A stretch of DNA of 64,000 bases from Anabaena lutea FACHB-196 (GCF_014698305.1 NZ_JACJST010000006.1:186001-250000), one strand, 5' to 3'. Positions 53,947 through 63,794 are shown, counted from the stretch's first letter. Numbers and translations: made by a program. Notes: generated by a model from the sequence alone, not told the origin.

Positions 53947-54432
53947 ATGCGATCGCTACTCGCCGGAGTTATTATCAGCCTAGGACTATCACCATTCTTA
54001 GCTCAAGCACAGCAACCAGTTGCAGATGTCAAAGTTGCCGCAATGGTAGAAGCACTGCGACTAGCTGCACCCCAGACCAACAATCCCAATGATGGATATT
54101 ATAGTGAATGGCAAGTCAAACCAGACACTCTCAAAGGTTGGTCAAAAACTTGTCTGAAAAAAGAATTAACACCAAGTCAATTTGAAAATAACCCCAGAAT
54201 AGCCCGTCAAGTTATCTCCTGCATCACACAACGGGAATTAAATAATCAATTTCAAGCGACAAAAAATAACGAAACCGCCGCTGTGCGTGGAGTAGCTTGT
54301 TGGTGGATGACTGGTAATTATACAGGCTGTGACAAAGGTTTCACTGCTGACTACGTTAAAAAAGTTGTCCGTTTTTATCAACAGGAACGTTCAAAACCAG
54401 CAGCCAATCAATCAAAAAAAGGTAGTTCTTAA
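53947..54432 (+). CDS. Exported hypothetical protein with Cys-rich domain
   Basis: 161 residues. The signal peptide is LLAGVIISLGLSPFLAQAQ. The mature part has a helix VAAMVEALRLAAPQTNNPND, SEWQVKPDTLKGWSKTCLKK, ARQVISCITQRELNNQF, ACWWMTGNYTGCDKGFT, with four Cys in two pairs, and a Lys/Ser-rich tail. The start codon overlaps a HIP1 octamer. The family is unknown; it may be periplasmic with disulfides. It follows copy 2 of aminopeptidase P by 42 bases on the same strand. Confidence 0.75.
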   Translation: MRSLLAGVIISLGLSPFLAQAQQPVADVKVAAMVEALRLAAPQTNNPNDGYYSEWQVKPDTLKGWSKTCLKKELTPSQFENNPRIARQVISCITQRELNNQFQATKNNETAAVRGVACWWMTGNYTGCDKGFTADYVKKVVRFYQQERSKPAANQSKKGSS

Positions 54433-54741
54433 AAAATAGGACTTACGCAAAAACCGTTCAAACTCTTACTCTCTGTGCCTCTGCGTCTCTGCGTGAGGTA
54501 AAATCATACCTTGATTCAGCAACACCGTCCTGTAAATATTGAATATTGATACAGGGGTACTTACTTTTCCTACCCCTGCCCCACATTAACAAGAGTTAGC
54601 TATTTCACCATAGATATAGGCATCCGGTTGCTACACTCGCCATGAAAACTACTAAGCTGGTAAAGAGCATCCTTAAAATTCTGAATCGCACCCAGCAGCA
54701 ATTCAGACTCCCCCATTGACTAACTACGTTGTAACTGAATT
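54433..54741. other. 309-bp intergenic region
   Basis: TAGGACTTACGCAAAAACCG and CTCTGTGCCTCTGCGTCTCT near 54439-54496 are fragments of common cyanobacterial repeats. The remainder should hold the ffh promoter, but nothing distinct was seen. Confidence 0.55.
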
Positions 54742-56193
54742 ATGTTTGATGCACTGTCTGACCGTTTAGAGTCCGCCTGGAAAAAACTGCGGGGACAAGA
54801 TAAAATCTCTCAATCCAACATTCAAGACGCTTTGCGGGAAGTGCGCCGCGCCTTGTTGGAAGCAGATGTCAACCTCCAAGTAGTTAAAGATTTTATTACC
54901 GAAGTTGAAACCAAAGCTCAAGGAGCCGAGGTAATTGCAGGCGTGCGTCCTGACCAACAGTTTATCAAAATTGTTTACGATGAACTGGTGCAGGTAATGG
55001 GGGAAGAAAATGTTCCCCTTGCAGAAGTTGAGGGTAAAACCACTGTTGTCCTCATGGCTGGTTTACAAGGTACTGGTAAAACCACCGCTACCGCTAAGTT
55101 AGCTTTACATTTACGGAAATTAGAGCGTAGTTGCTTGTTAGTCGCCACAGACATATATCGTCCCGCAGCTATTGACCAGCTAATCACACTCGGTAAGCAA
55201 ATTGACGTACCAGTATTTGAATTAGGTAGCGACGCAGACCCTGTAGAAATTGCCCGCCAAGGTGTGGAACGCGCCAGGGCTGAAGGGATAAATACAGTCA
55301 TTATTGATACCGCCGGTCGGTTACAAATTGACCAAGACATGATGGCGGAATTAGCCCGGATAAAGTCAACAGTTCAACCAGATGAAACCCTCTTGGTTGT
55401 TGACTCAATGACAGGTCAAGAGGCAGCAAATCTCACTCGCACCTTCCATGATCAAATTGGGATTACAGGGGCAATCCTGACCAAAATGGATGGTGATAGC
55501 CGAGGTGGTGCAGCGTTATCAGTACGCCAAATTTCCGGTGCGCCGATTAAGTTTGTCGGTGTCGGTGAAAAAGTCGAGGCGCTGCAACCGTTTTATCCTG
55601 ACCGCATGGCTTCCCGGATTCTCGGTATGGGCGATGTTCTAACTTTAGTAGAAAAAGCCCAGGAAGAAATAGACTTGGCAGATGCCGAGCAAATGCAAGA
55701 GAAAATTTTGTCGGCGAAGTTCGACTTTACAGATTTTCTCAAACAGATGCGTCTGTTGAAAAATATGGGTTCTTTGGGTGGGATCATGAAGATGATTCCA
55801 GGCATGGGCAAGCTTTCCGATGACCAGCTAAAGCAGGGGGAAACCCAGCTAAAACGCTGTGAAGCCATGATTAATTCCATGACTGGCCAAGAACGGCGTG
55901 ATCCAGATTTATTATCTAGTTCTCCCAGTCGGCGGCGGCGAATTGCTTCTGGTTCAGGCTATAGAGAAGCAGATGTCAGTAAATTGGTGGCTGATTTCCA
56001 AAAAATGCGATCGCTCATGCAACAAATGGGTCAAGGCAATTTCCCCGGTATGCCAGGAATGTTCGGCGGCGGTGGCAACCCCTTAGCCGCAGGCAATCGC
56101 CCTTCCCCCGGTTGGCGCGGTTATCCCGGTGGCGCACTACCCGCCCAAAAGAAAAAGAAAGAGAAAAAGAAAAAAGGCTTTGGCACACTTTAA
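54742..56193 (+). CDS. ffh: Signal recognition particle protein Ffh (SRP54)
   Basis: A 483-residue GTPase that with SRP RNA targets nascent membrane proteins. It has the NG domain: DALREVRRALLEADVNLQVV, GLQGTGKTTATAKLALHL (P-loop), DTAGRLQIDQDMM, GAILTKMDGDSRGGAALS, GVGEKVEALQPFYPDRMASR; then the Met-rich M domain (about 310-440), including RRRRIASGSG, and a Gly/Met and Lys-rich end KKKKEKKKKKGF. Start ATG 54742. It heads the conserved cluster with rpsP, a KH-domain gene and phoH-like gene. Confidence 0.97.
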   Translation: MFDALSDRLESAWKKLRGQDKISQSNIQDALREVRRALLEADVNLQVVKDFITEVETKAQGAEVIAGVRPDQQFIKIVYDELVQVMGEENVPLAEVEGKTTVVLMAGLQGTGKTTATAKLALHLRKLERSCLLVATDIYRPAAIDQLITLGKQIDVPVFELGSDADPVEIARQGVERARAEGINTVIIDTAGRLQIDQDMMAELARIKSTVQPDETLLVVDSMTGQEAANLTRTFHDQIGITGAILTKMDGDSRGGAALSVRQISGAPIKFVGVGEKVEALQPFYPDRMASRILGMGDVLTLVEKAQEEIDLADAEQMQEKILSAKFDFTDFLKQMRLLKNMGSLGGIMKMIPGMGKLSDDQLKQGETQLKRCEAMINSMTGQERRDPDLLSSSPSRRRRIASGSGYREADVSKLVADFQKMRSLMQQMGQGNFPGMPGMFGGGGNPLAAGNRPSPGWRGYPGGALPAQKKKKEKKKKGFGTL

Positions 56194-56365
56194 GGACAGA
56201 GAAAAAACTCTTCCCCAATCACTAATCACCCAATAATGCCTAGCAAGTGCTAAAATTGTCATTTCAACATCGCAATTTTTGAATAGAGGCAGTCTAGCCT
56301 AGTCACTGCTTCATTAACTAGTCACAAACTAGGCACATAACCAAACAGGAGAACAATTTCTCGAC

Positions 56366-56626
56366 ATGATCAAACTGCGCTTGAAGCGATTCGGTAAAAA
56401 GCGGGAAGCAAGTTACCGCATTATTGCTATTAACGACCTATCTCGCCGTGATGGTCGTCCCCTAGAAGAACTAGGATTCTACAACCCCAGAACCGATGAA
56501 GTCAGACTAGACGTTCCCGGCATCGTCAAACGACTACAGCAAGGCGCTCAACCCACCGACACTGTACGTCGCATCCTTGTAAAAGCTAATGTTTTTGAAC
56601 AGGTCAGTGCAACAGCCGCATCATAA
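56366..56626 (+). CDS. rpsP: 30S ribosomal protein S16
   Basis: 86 residues with [40 protein letters not shown] and [18 protein letters not shown], the complete bS16 sequence. An AGGAGAA site lies upstream. It is 8 bases before the start of the KH-domain gene, so they are co-transcribed. Confidence 0.97.
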   Translation: MIKLRLKRFGKKREASYRIIAINDLSRRDGRPLEELGFYNPRTDEVRLDVPGIVKRLQQGAQPTDTVRRILVKANVFEQVSATAAS

Positions 56627-56633
56627 ACTTGAG

Positions 56634-57026
56634 ATGAAATCACTAACAACCAGTCCTAACTATGTTGGGCTGGTTAAGTTTCTAGTACAACCGTTTTTAG
56701 AATCTCCAGAGTCTTTAAGCGTCGATTGTGAAATATCTGAAAACCTCAAACGGGCTTGGATTCGCATCGCCTTTGAAGCCACAGACAAAGGAAAAGTCTT
56801 TGGTCGTGGAGGACGCAATATTCAGGCGATTCGCACGGTAATCGCCGCAGCCGCAGAACTGGCAGGACAATCAGTATACCTGGACATCTACGGCAGCAGT
56901 TCCCAAAGTCGAGATGGTATGTCTTTTGATGAAGAACAGGAAGAAAGAATACCACCACCCAAATCGAGAGAAAGAAGTGGAAACATTCCCATGCCTGTTG
57001 CTAAACCCCGTTCTCGCTTGGTCTAA
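56634..57026 (+). CDS. khpA: KH-domain RNA-binding protein (KhpA/YlqC type)
   Basis: 130 residues from ATG 56634, just after rpsP. It has YVGLVKFLVQPFLESPESLS, then the KH core AWIRIAFEATDKGKVFGRGG, RNIQAIRTVIAAAAELAGQS, VYLDIYG; the GRGGRN loop is the KH RNA-binding GXXG motif. The last 40 residues are Ser/Arg/Pro-rich and are longer than in KhpA of Firmicutes. KhpA family proteins bind RNA and influence cell division and translation. The frame also opens 15 codons earlier inside rpsP, which is unlikely. Confidence 0.9.
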   Translation: MKSLTTSPNYVGLVKFLVQPFLESPESLSVDCEISENLKRAWIRIAFEATDKGKVFGRGGRNIQAIRTVIAAAAELAGQSVYLDIYGSSSQSRDGMSFDEEQEERIPPPKSRERSGNIPMPVAKPRSRLV

Positions 57027-57548
57027 ACTGGGTTTCTTTGAAAGAACTCAACCCGTAATCAGTTGTGGGAAAGATTGAGACAGGTAGCAACAAGATAGTC
57101 AAATATTTTCGGAATCTTTCGTTACTATGACGGAGTTATCAGTAAAGTATAGACTTCTGTTGCTGGCCTATTCTCAGAATCAATAGGATTTGAGATTTAC
57201 ATCTACCTCAGTAATTTTTTAAATTGATACACTGCATATTGCAGGTAAATGAAGTCCAAAATTTATTCACAAAGCCAAGCAGTAAGAGGGTTTAATTGCT
57301 GACAGTATTTTACTAATACCAGCTTGATGACATAAACTCACCGTCAAACCCAGATACCAAAAGACTTTGAAGGCTGTTAATAGTTAAGAATTCTCTACTA
57401 TAACTATTTTCAAACAAGTAATTTTTAAATCATATTTCAGGTTAAAATATATTCAATTCATATAAAAATTAAAAAAATATTTTGTTGGCTTCTTTAGGAA
57501 AATATCAACTTTGTCAAGAACGGCTCCTCACCTAATTGCTAAAAAACT
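57027..57548. other. 522-bp intergenic region
   Basis: Long AT-rich stretch between the KH-domain gene and the phoH-like gene. A weak hairpin with GGGTT/AACCC lies at 57030-57053. No conserved RNA motif or frame was found. Confidence 0.5.
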
Positions 57549-58502
57549 ATGGCAGGTGCTTTAACAATTCAGCTGCCTAATATTCCTAGTGCGATCGCAC
57601 TAGCAGGATATGGGGAAGCAAATCTCAAATTCCTATCTCAGCAAACAGGAGCCAGCTTAGTTTTACGTGGACAGGAACTCCTCATTGCTGGCACCCAAAA
57701 GCAAGTCGATCTGGCGGTACAATTAGTGCGATCGCTCGAAAGTCTCTGGAGTAAAGCTAATAATATCTCAACTGCTGACATTTTAACAGCCCATCAAGCT
57801 ATAGAGAGCGATCGCCAAGGTGAACTACAAGACCTACAGCGAGACATCCTTTCCAAAACTCGCCGGGGTCAAGAAATCCGCGCCAAAACCTTTCGTCAGC
57901 GACAATACATCGAATCTATCCGCAAACGTGACCTCACCTTTGGTATTGGACCAGCTGGAACTGGTAAAACCTATCTCGCCGTTGTTGTCGCCGTCCAAGA
58001 ACTCCTCTCCAATCAGTTTGAACGGATCATTTTAACCCGTCCAGCCGTCGAAGCCGGTGAAAAACTCGGCTTTCTACCCGGAGATTTGCAGCAAAAAGTC
58101 GATCCCTATCTCCGTCCCCTTTATGATGCTATTCATGAATTCATCGACCCTGAAAAAGTCCCCAATTTGATAGAACGTGGTGTAATAGAAGTTGCACCCC
58201 TAGCTTATATGCGGGGGAGGACTTTGAGTAACGCCTTTGTAATTGTTGATGAAGCCCAAAATACCACCCCCGCGCAGATGAAAATGGTTTTGACTCGCTT
58301 GGGTTTTGGTTCTCGCATGGTCATTACAGGTGACATCACCCAAACCGATTTACCAATTAACCAACAATCAGGTCTATCTATAGCTTTACAAATTCTTAAA
58401 CACGTTGAAGGCATTGCCTTTTGCGAATTTACCCAGAAAGATGTCGTGCGTCATCCTCTAGTGCAGCGCATTGTTGCTGCCTATGAACAGTATGATAAAT
58501 AG
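57549..58502 (+). CDS. PhoH-family ATPase (YbeZ-like)
   Basis: 317 residues. An N-terminal KH-like/helical part (to about 110, QTGASLVLRGQELLIAGT) precedes a P-loop ATPase: TFGIGPAGTGKTYLAVVVAV, ILTRPAVEAGEKLGFLPGDL, YMRGRTLSNAFVIVDEAQNT, RLGFGSRMVITGDITQTDLP, the RNA-helicase-like PhoH core. YbeZ partners with YbeY in rRNA maturation. Its place downstream of rpsP-khpA fits a role in RNA metabolism. The upstream 522-bp gap suggests its own promoter. Confidence 0.92.
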   Translation: MAGALTIQLPNIPSAIALAGYGEANLKFLSQQTGASLVLRGQELLIAGTQKQVDLAVQLVRSLESLWSKANNISTADILTAHQAIESDRQGELQDLQRDILSKTRRGQEIRAKTFRQRQYIESIRKRDLTFGIGPAGTGKTYLAVVVAVQELLSNQFERIILTRPAVEAGEKLGFLPGDLQQKVDPYLRPLYDAIHEFIDPEKVPNLIERGVIEVAPLAYMRGRTLSNAFVIVDEAQNTTPAQMKMVLTRLGFGSRMVITGDITQTDLPINQQSGLSIALQILKHVEGIAFCEFTQKDVVRHPLVQRIVAAYEQYDK

Positions 58503-58518
58503 TCAATTAGTCAGACAA

Positions 58519-58541
58519 TTTTAGATTTTAGATTTTAGATT
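58519..58541. repeat. Short TTTTAGA heptamers
   Basis: About three TTTTAGA units 16 bases after the PhoH-like gene stop, a minor block of the same repeat class. Confidence 0.75.
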
Positions 58542-58621
58542 GATTCCATAAATCCGTGGGCTTCTAAAATCAATAAATCATTAGTTATTAGTCATTAATC
58601 ATTTAGAAAAAAAACTAGCTT

Positions 58622-59029
58622 ATGAGTACTACTTTGAGAGAATTTATAGAAGCTTGTCAAAACTTAGGTAACATCAGGCTTATTGTCACTAGCAGCGCCA
58701 CTGTCTTAGAAGCACGTTGTAAGTTTGAAAAACTATTCTATGCCGAATTGCTCAAAGGCAAATATGCAAATATGCACACAGATGACTTTGAGTTTCACCT
58801 GAATATGGACAAAATTACTCAAGTGAAATTTGAAAGAGGTGAAGCCAAAAGAGGCAACTTTACAACTTATGCAATTCGGCTTTTAGATGAAAAACAAGAA
58901 CCAGCATTAAGCATATTTCTACAATGGGGTAAACCCGGAGAATATGAACCAGGTCAAGTAGAAAATTGGCAAGCTTTAAAAGAAAAATATGGAGAAGTTT
59001 GGCAACCTTTACCAATTGAGACGCTGTAA
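58622..59029 (+). CDS. ChuX/HutX-family haem-related protein
   Basis: 135 residues: TLREFIEACQNLGNIRLIVT, HTDDFEFHLNMDKITQVKFE, GNFTTYAIRLLDEKQEPALS, IFLQWGKPGEYEPGQVENWQ. The FHLNMDKI...FE repeat-like beta-sheet core matches the single-domain ChuX/HutX family, which binds haem in haem-uptake loci of proteobacteria. The cyanobacterial role is not established, and no haem-uptake genes are near. The gene stands alone. Confidence 0.7.
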   Translation: MSTTLREFIEACQNLGNIRLIVTSSATVLEARCKFEKLFYAELLKGKYANMHTDDFEFHLNMDKITQVKFERGEAKRGNFTTYAIRLLDEKQEPALSIFLQWGKPGEYEPGQVENWQALKEKYGEVWQPLPIETL

Positions 59030-59042
59030 TTTAACAAAATCT

Positions 59043-59059
59043 GGGGGTTTAACTCCCCC
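59043..59059. repeat. GGGGG...CCCCC hairpin
   Basis: GGGGGTTTAACTCCCCC forms a 5-bp GC stem 13 bases after the ChuX/HutX-like gene. It is a common intergenic type (see also 14957 and 17532) and may end transcription. Confidence 0.6.
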
Positions 59060-59198
59060 GCAACTAAGAAATAGGTATTATTGCATTCAAACAAGAACCG
59101 CTATAAAGAAATTTAGTATTGGTAATTAGACCGTGATTTGTGCTACTTTGAAGACAACATAATTACCCAGTACATAATTTCATTAAAATTGGGGTTGT

Positions 59199-60176
59199 AT
59201 GAACGAATGGAAAATTATTGAATCTTTGCCTAGCAAAATAGTTACTCAGGAAGACTGCCGCCGCAAAGGAAGTTGGATAGCTCCCTTGCTTCTCGTGCTT
59301 CCTGGTTTAGTGCCAATTTGGTTAGGGATACCAATTATACCAGCGACAATTGTTTGTCAACCCGTAGGTGTAAGTTCTCTCCAGTGTGAAAAAAAGCAAG
59401 AACTTCTGGGAATTCCCATTCACAGCCAATCGTACACTCAACCAGCATCAAAGCCCAAGCCTAGCACTGAATTCATACCAGGCAATACCCTTCCAGTGTT
59501 GATTGGAGTGGCTTGGGTTGGAGGATTGGGTTCCTTATTACTTTTGTCAGCTTGGTTTACGGTGACTCTAACGACTTGCACCATTGAGAGAGCAACAAAC
59601 CGAATTTCTATTAGTAAAAAGACTGCTATCCGTCAGCGTGTAACTACTTATCTCACCTCAGAAGTGGAAGAACTGATGCTGAAACTTCCTAGTAGTGCTA
59701 CCACAATTGAGGGTTTTGCTGGTGCTGTAGTGAAGATAAAAGTAACAACCCTTTCAGGTAAGTCTGTCCTACTTTACTCTCAACCTTATGGTAAATTACC
59801 CGAAGTTGACAAGCTGTTGGTTAGTTTTAGTCAGCTACTCAATTTATCATACAAGCTAGTTCTCGATTTGGGATTAGAGGTTTGGAAATTTGAAGCTATC
59901 GGTAAAATTACCAACCACAAGTTAGGTAAATGCTTGGCAGAATATACGTTCAAAGATATTGCTAAGGTAGAAACCGAAACTCTGGAAGAAGGCAAGAATG
60001 CCAATAATATCTATCGTTATCGAGTTAACTTAGTGACAAATGATGGAAAAAGATTAGCCATTTCTGAGTTTATCAGTGAAGACTTAGATGCAACTAACAC
60101 CAGTTATGCCAAAATCCGGGCTAACCAAGTGAGCGATCGCTTACGTCAGTTTATCAATTTTCCTGCTATACAATGA
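59199..60176 (+). CDS. Hypothetical membrane protein
   Basis: 325 residues. Two membrane helices near 31-48 (LLLVLPGLVPIWLGIPI) and 104-122 (VLIGVAWVGGLGSLLLLSAW) flank a Cys-containing loop. The C-terminal 190 residues are soluble, with VTTYLTSEVEELMLKLPSSA and VLDLGLEVWKFEAIGKITNH, then a conserved-looking second half with TFKDIAKVETETLEEGKN. The second part has a repeated beta-helical character. No family recognised. Confidence 0.7.
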   Translation: MNEWKIIESLPSKIVTQEDCRRKGSWIAPLLLVLPGLVPIWLGIPIIPATIVCQPVGVSSLQCEKKQELLGIPIHSQSYTQPASKPKPSTEFIPGNTLPVLIGVAWVGGLGSLLLLSAWFTVTLTTCTIERATNRISISKKTAIRQRVTTYLTSEVEELMLKLPSSATTIEGFAGAVVKIKVTTLSGKSVLLYSQPYGKLPEVDKLLVSFSQLLNLSYKLVLDLGLEVWKFEAIGKITNHKLGKCLAEYTFKDIAKVETETLEEGKNANNIYRYRVNLVTNDGKRLAISEFISEDLDATNTSYAKIRANQVSDRLRQFINFPAIQ

Positions 60177-60224
60177 GGCTATTTGTCACAATTTTTCTTA
60201 TGCACAGACTAAAACCGTAATTTT

Positions 60225-61022
60225 ATGTTTTTTATCAGAGTTCTTTGGAGTTTTGGCTTAATGCTTTTACTCCTACTAGGAAATAGCGAAGCTCAAGCAG
60301 GAGAATTAGCAGAACGATTAACAAATTTTCCTCAATGGGAAAAATTAACTTCAGTTAAACCAGCCGCAGGGGATTTAGTATATCCTGATTGGATGGCTGG
60401 AAATTGGCAAGTTACCAGTACTTTAGTAGATTTAGCCGCACCTTTAGCACCAGATATCATCACACCTGGGTTTGAAGGAAATCGTCGTCAACTAAATCAA
60501 CCTATCAGTTTTTTAGTAAGATTTATAGAAGTTAAACCGCAAGTTTCAGGTTCAAAACTTATCCCCAAAATAGATAATCAAAATCAAATATTAGTAGCTG
60601 ATAGAGCATTTAACAGCTTAAATTTATCAAGAGCTTATTTAGGAAATAAAGCTGTATTATCAGTCAAAATAGATCCAGAATCTCCTAATCGTCAAATTAC
60701 ATTTTTACAAGGTGAACGTCAATTAGTTTCTATTGTCACTGCACGCGCTACAGAAACAGCGCCTGATCAGTTTATCACCACAGAAGTATTTCAACAATTA
60801 TTTAAAGGTAGTTCTCGTCCCTATTTCAACATCGTAGAATCGACAACAGCCTACCATCAATTAGCAACATCCAACCCAGCAATTGAAGCAGATCAAGTTA
60901 CTGCTGTCTATCTTTCTCCCCAAGATCCAGATTATTTTACCGCAGGTTCTCGACCGGTGGCTCTTTATCGTTATCGACTCGATTTTTTGCCCCCATCACA
61001 GCAAAATACGTCTCAAGAATGA
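60225..61022 (+). CDS. Exported protein conserved in cyanobacteria (possibly DUF6816)
   Basis: 265 residues with signal peptide (VLWSFGLMLLLLLGNSEAQA) ending near AGE. The mature protein has ERLTNFPQWEKLTSVKPAAG, DLVYPDWMAGNWQVTSTLVD, PGFEGNRRQLNQPISFLVRF, FITTEVFQQLFKGSSRPYFN and ALYRYRLDFLPPSQ. It resembles a lumenal or periplasmic beta-barrel protein found across cyanobacteria and plastids, which I believe is annotated DUF6816. Function unknown. It is 48 bases after the membrane protein gene and 88 before the ABC transporter, on the same strand. Confidence 0.75.
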   Translation: MFFIRVLWSFGLMLLLLLGNSEAQAGELAERLTNFPQWEKLTSVKPAAGDLVYPDWMAGNWQVTSTLVDLAAPLAPDIITPGFEGNRRQLNQPISFLVRFIEVKPQVSGSKLIPKIDNQNQILVADRAFNSLNLSRAYLGNKAVLSVKIDPESPNRQITFLQGERQLVSIVTARATETAPDQFITTEVFQQLFKGSSRPYFNIVESTTAYHQLATSNPAIEADQVTAVYLSPQDPDYFTAGSRPVALYRYRLDFLPPSQQNTSQE

Positions 61023-61110
61023 TTTAATCGTTTACAGCTTGACTCTTTTGTAGCATAGCTGTAGTATAAAATTCACCAGTTAATGGTTATGGTTTATAAT
61101 ATTGTTCATC

Positions 61111-62931
61111 ATGGCGAATTTTCGAGATATTCTCAATTATTTTCGTCCTTACTGGAAGCTGAGTATTTTCAGCATTACCGCATCCAGTCTTTACGAAATT
61201 ATTGATTTAGTTGTCCCTTATGCGATTGGACAAATATTAAATGTTTTGTCTAATCAACCCTTAGACAAACCAGTACAAGAAGCGGTTGCTACCCTTGCAA
61301 ATCTCACAAATTATCCAGTTAATAAATCTCTATCGCTGACTTTATTACTAGGTTTAATCTTTTTTGTTACCGTAGTTAGAGCGCCCACGCAGCCTTGGTT
61401 AACTCTTTGGTTTCACTGGGATATAGCCTTAAGAGCGCGTCGAGATAAAACCCAAACAGCCATAGCCAAAATTCTCACACTTCCACTGGAATTTTATGAT
61501 GAAAATAACCCCGGACGTATAGCAGGAAGAATCGCTAGAGGTCTTGCTAACCACACCTGGGGTTATCCTGAAATTGCTGGTCAATTTATTCCTAAATTAT
61601 TGCGAGTATTGGGAATATTTGTATTTATTGCCTTTATTGAATGGCGAATTGCAGCTTTATTTCTGATTTCTTTTATACTTATCCTCAGCTTTAGCTTGAA
61701 GGAATTACAGCGGCTAGTTGGCTGTGAAATGAGGCTAGATAAGTATATGGAGAACACAGAAAGCCGCACATCAGAAATTGTCACCAACATCAAAACAGTT
61801 AAAGCATTTGCAACAGAAGCTAAGGAACTTGAACGACAAAAACAACGTTTGCGTCGAGAATTAAAAGTAGTTGATTACCGACTTCACAAAGGTTATGTGA
61901 AACTGGCAACTTTGCAAAAGACTGTAATTCAGTTTTGTGTGTTTATGATTTTGGGTCTAACCCTAGTTTCCACAATAAACGGTAAAATTTCTCTTGGTCA
62001 TTTTGTCATGACTTTAACTCTTTCTAGCATGGCATATTCTGAGTTAGAACCTATTAGCAATCTAGCCGAATCTTTTGCTCGTCGCTATTCTTCTATGATG
62101 CGGTTTCATGAATTTCTGCAAACACCATCAGGAATAGATTTAGATGGACTTATCTTCAAAGAAAATCCCACGGAAATACTTTATGAATTTACTGGAAAAA
62201 TAGAATTTTCTCACATTAGTTTTGGATATGATAGCAACCGTCAAGTTTTACAAGATATTAATCTTTTGATTGAGCCATATCAAACAGTAGCCTTAGTGGG
62301 AATATCTGGATCTGGTAAATCTACTTTAGTAAAGTTGCTTTTGCGCTATTTTGAACCGCAAACCGGGCAAATTTTGATTGATGGTGAAGACATTCGCACC
62401 TTAGATGTAGGTAATTATAGACGCAGATTAGCGATCGTTCACCAAGAAGTAGATGTTTTTAACGGTACTATCTTAGATAACCTCAAATATGGTCGGACAA
62501 ATGCAACTTTTGAGCAGGTACAGGAAGCTTGTAGAATTGCCAAAGTTGATGAAGTAGTTCAGCACCTACCCCAAGGTTATTACACAGTTGTGGGTGAAAG
62601 AGGTGTGAGGTTATCAGGTGGACAAAGACAGCGCTTAGGAATTGCTAGGGCGTTGTTGGTAGAACCGGACATACTGATTTTTGACGAAGCTACCTCTAGT
62701 CTAGATTACGAGTCTGAGCGTTCCATTCAATTAGCCATGGGTTCAATTCAAGGAACTCGTACCACAATTATCATCGCCCACCGTCTTACCACAGTCAGAG
62801 AAGCTGATAAAATCGTAGTTCTTGACAAAGGGAAAATTGCCGAAGTTGGTAGCCACGCTGAGTTATTGCGTCAAGAAGGCATTTACCACCGCTTACATTC
62901 CCTGCAAGAAACAGGAGATATCATCGTTTAA
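61111..62931 (+). CDS. ABC transporter, fused membrane and ATP-binding domains (exporter type)
   Basis: 606 residues from ATG 61111. The N-terminal six-helix exporter domain spans about 10-320; the nucleotide-binding domain starts near 350: IEFSHISFGYDSNRQVLQDI, VGISGSGKSTLVKLLLRYF (Walker A), VGERGVRLSGGQRQRLGIA (signature), PDILIFDEATSSLD (Walker B), IIAHRLTTVREADKIVVLDK (H-loop). It is a homodimeric half-transporter of the MsbA/multidrug class; substrate unknown. No accessory genes follow. The frame opens 9 bases earlier with TTG, an unlikely start. Confidence 0.93.
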   Translation: MANFRDILNYFRPYWKLSIFSITASSLYEIIDLVVPYAIGQILNVLSNQPLDKPVQEAVATLANLTNYPVNKSLSLTLLLGLIFFVTVVRAPTQPWLTLWFHWDIALRARRDKTQTAIAKILTLPLEFYDENNPGRIAGRIARGLANHTWGYPEIAGQFIPKLLRVLGIFVFIAFIEWRIAALFLISFILILSFSLKELQRLVGCEMRLDKYMENTESRTSEIVTNIKTVKAFATEAKELERQKQRLRRELKVVDYRLHKGYVKLATLQKTVIQFCVFMILGLTLVSTINGKISLGHFVMTLTLSSMAYSELEPISNLAESFARRYSSMMRFHEFLQTPSGIDLDGLIFKENPTEILYEFTGKIEFSHISFGYDSNRQVLQDINLLIEPYQTVALVGISGSGKSTLVKLLLRYFEPQTGQILIDGEDIRTLDVGNYRRRLAIVHQEVDVFNGTILDNLKYGRTNATFEQVQEACRIAKVDEVVQHLPQGYYTVVGERGVRLSGGQRQRLGIARALLVEPDILIFDEATSSLDYESERSIQLAMGSIQGTRTTIIIAHRLTTVREADKIVVLDKGKIAEVGSHAELLRQEGIYHRLHSLQETGDIIV

Positions 62932-63042
62932 CCACTCGAAACCCTTTTGGTACAAGCCTTATAGGTATTACAGAAAAAAATTGTTTTTAGCCCTTGCCAA
63001 ACCAGAGAACTAGTGATATTATTGTAAAACGTGGGACAGAAC

Positions 63043-63128
63043 GGGTCGATGTCCGAGTGGTTAATGGAGACGGACTGTAAATCCGTTGGTTTACGCCTAC
63101 GCTGGTTCAAATCCAGCTCGGCCCACCA
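63043..63128 (+). tRNA. trnY: tRNA-Tyr (GTA)
   Basis: Class II cloverleaf: acceptor GGGTCGA pairs with TCGGCCC, D-arm TGTCCGAGTGGTTAATGGAG, anticodon stem with CTGTAAA and GTA anticodon, a long variable arm (TTGGTTTACGCCTACGC), TPsiC TGGTTCAAATCCAGC. The CCA end is encoded at 63126-63128. Confidence 0.95.
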
Positions 63129-63215
63129 CTTCTAGAGATGTGAGTTACAATAGCTGAGTGTCGAGTAAAGTTCTCAGCTTTGTAACTTATATTTCAAAAA
63201 TCAAATCTAATTTCT

Positions 63216-63287
63216 GCCCGTGTGGCTCAGTGGTAGAGCACACCCTTGGTAAGGGTGAGGTCACGAGTTCAATCCTCGTCACGGGCT
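63216..63287 (+). tRNA. trnT: tRNA-Thr (GGT)
   Basis: 72 bases: acceptor GCCCGTG pairs with CACGGGC, D-arm TGGCTCAGTGGTAGAGCA, anticodon stem CACCC/GGGTG with loop TTGGTAA and GGT anticodon, TPsiC TCACGAGTTCAATCCTCGT. The discriminator is T and CCA is not encoded. 87 bases after tRNA-Tyr; the pair is probably co-transcribed. Confidence 0.95.
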
Positions 63288-63794
63288 TTTTAAAACAACG
63301 AAAAATCAATACTTCTGGCAACTTGCATAAGTTGGCTGTACTCTGCCAGTATCTCATTACAGATGGGAACTTGCATAGTAGTTGCATAACAGGAATACTT
63401 ATCAAATAACATTTATCTATAAGATAGCTTTATATAAATAACTTTATTCTGTAGTTTCATCATGCCATCAGCTAACTACTCACGCTATATTGACCTGTAA
63501 TGACTCTGTTTTGAGTTTCATGTATAAACAGTCATGAAAAGGTGGTATCGGCTGTTTTAGAGGTATATAGAAAGAGTAGATTTAGAACTACGTTTAATCA
63601 AGTCAATACAAAGCTTATTTGTGTGACAACAGTAGCATTGAGATAGAAAAAAACAAGTATTTATTAATCTTATCATTAGTAATACACATTATATGAAAGA
63701 CAAAATAGTTTAAATGTTTTGTAATGCCTTATTCTGCATTAATTAATGGGAACTATGTATTTAGAATGTAATAAATAACAATTAAAAGTATTTT
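63288..63794. other. 507-bp intergenic region
   Basis: A hairpin-like motif with AACTTGCATAAGTTGGC and AACTTGCATAGTAGTTGCATAA repeats near 63319-63392. The rest is AT-rich and contains a likely promoter for the last gene. No gene. Confidence 0.5.

Noticed and set aside
57027-57548. Search for an SRP RNA or other structured RNA near ffh and phoH
   Set aside because: No GGAAGGAAGCAG-type SRP loop or other conserved motif was found on either strand in this spacer.
63158-63409. 83-codon frame after tRNA-Tyr
   Set aside because: It covers the tRNA-Thr gene; the tRNA has a full cloverleaf.
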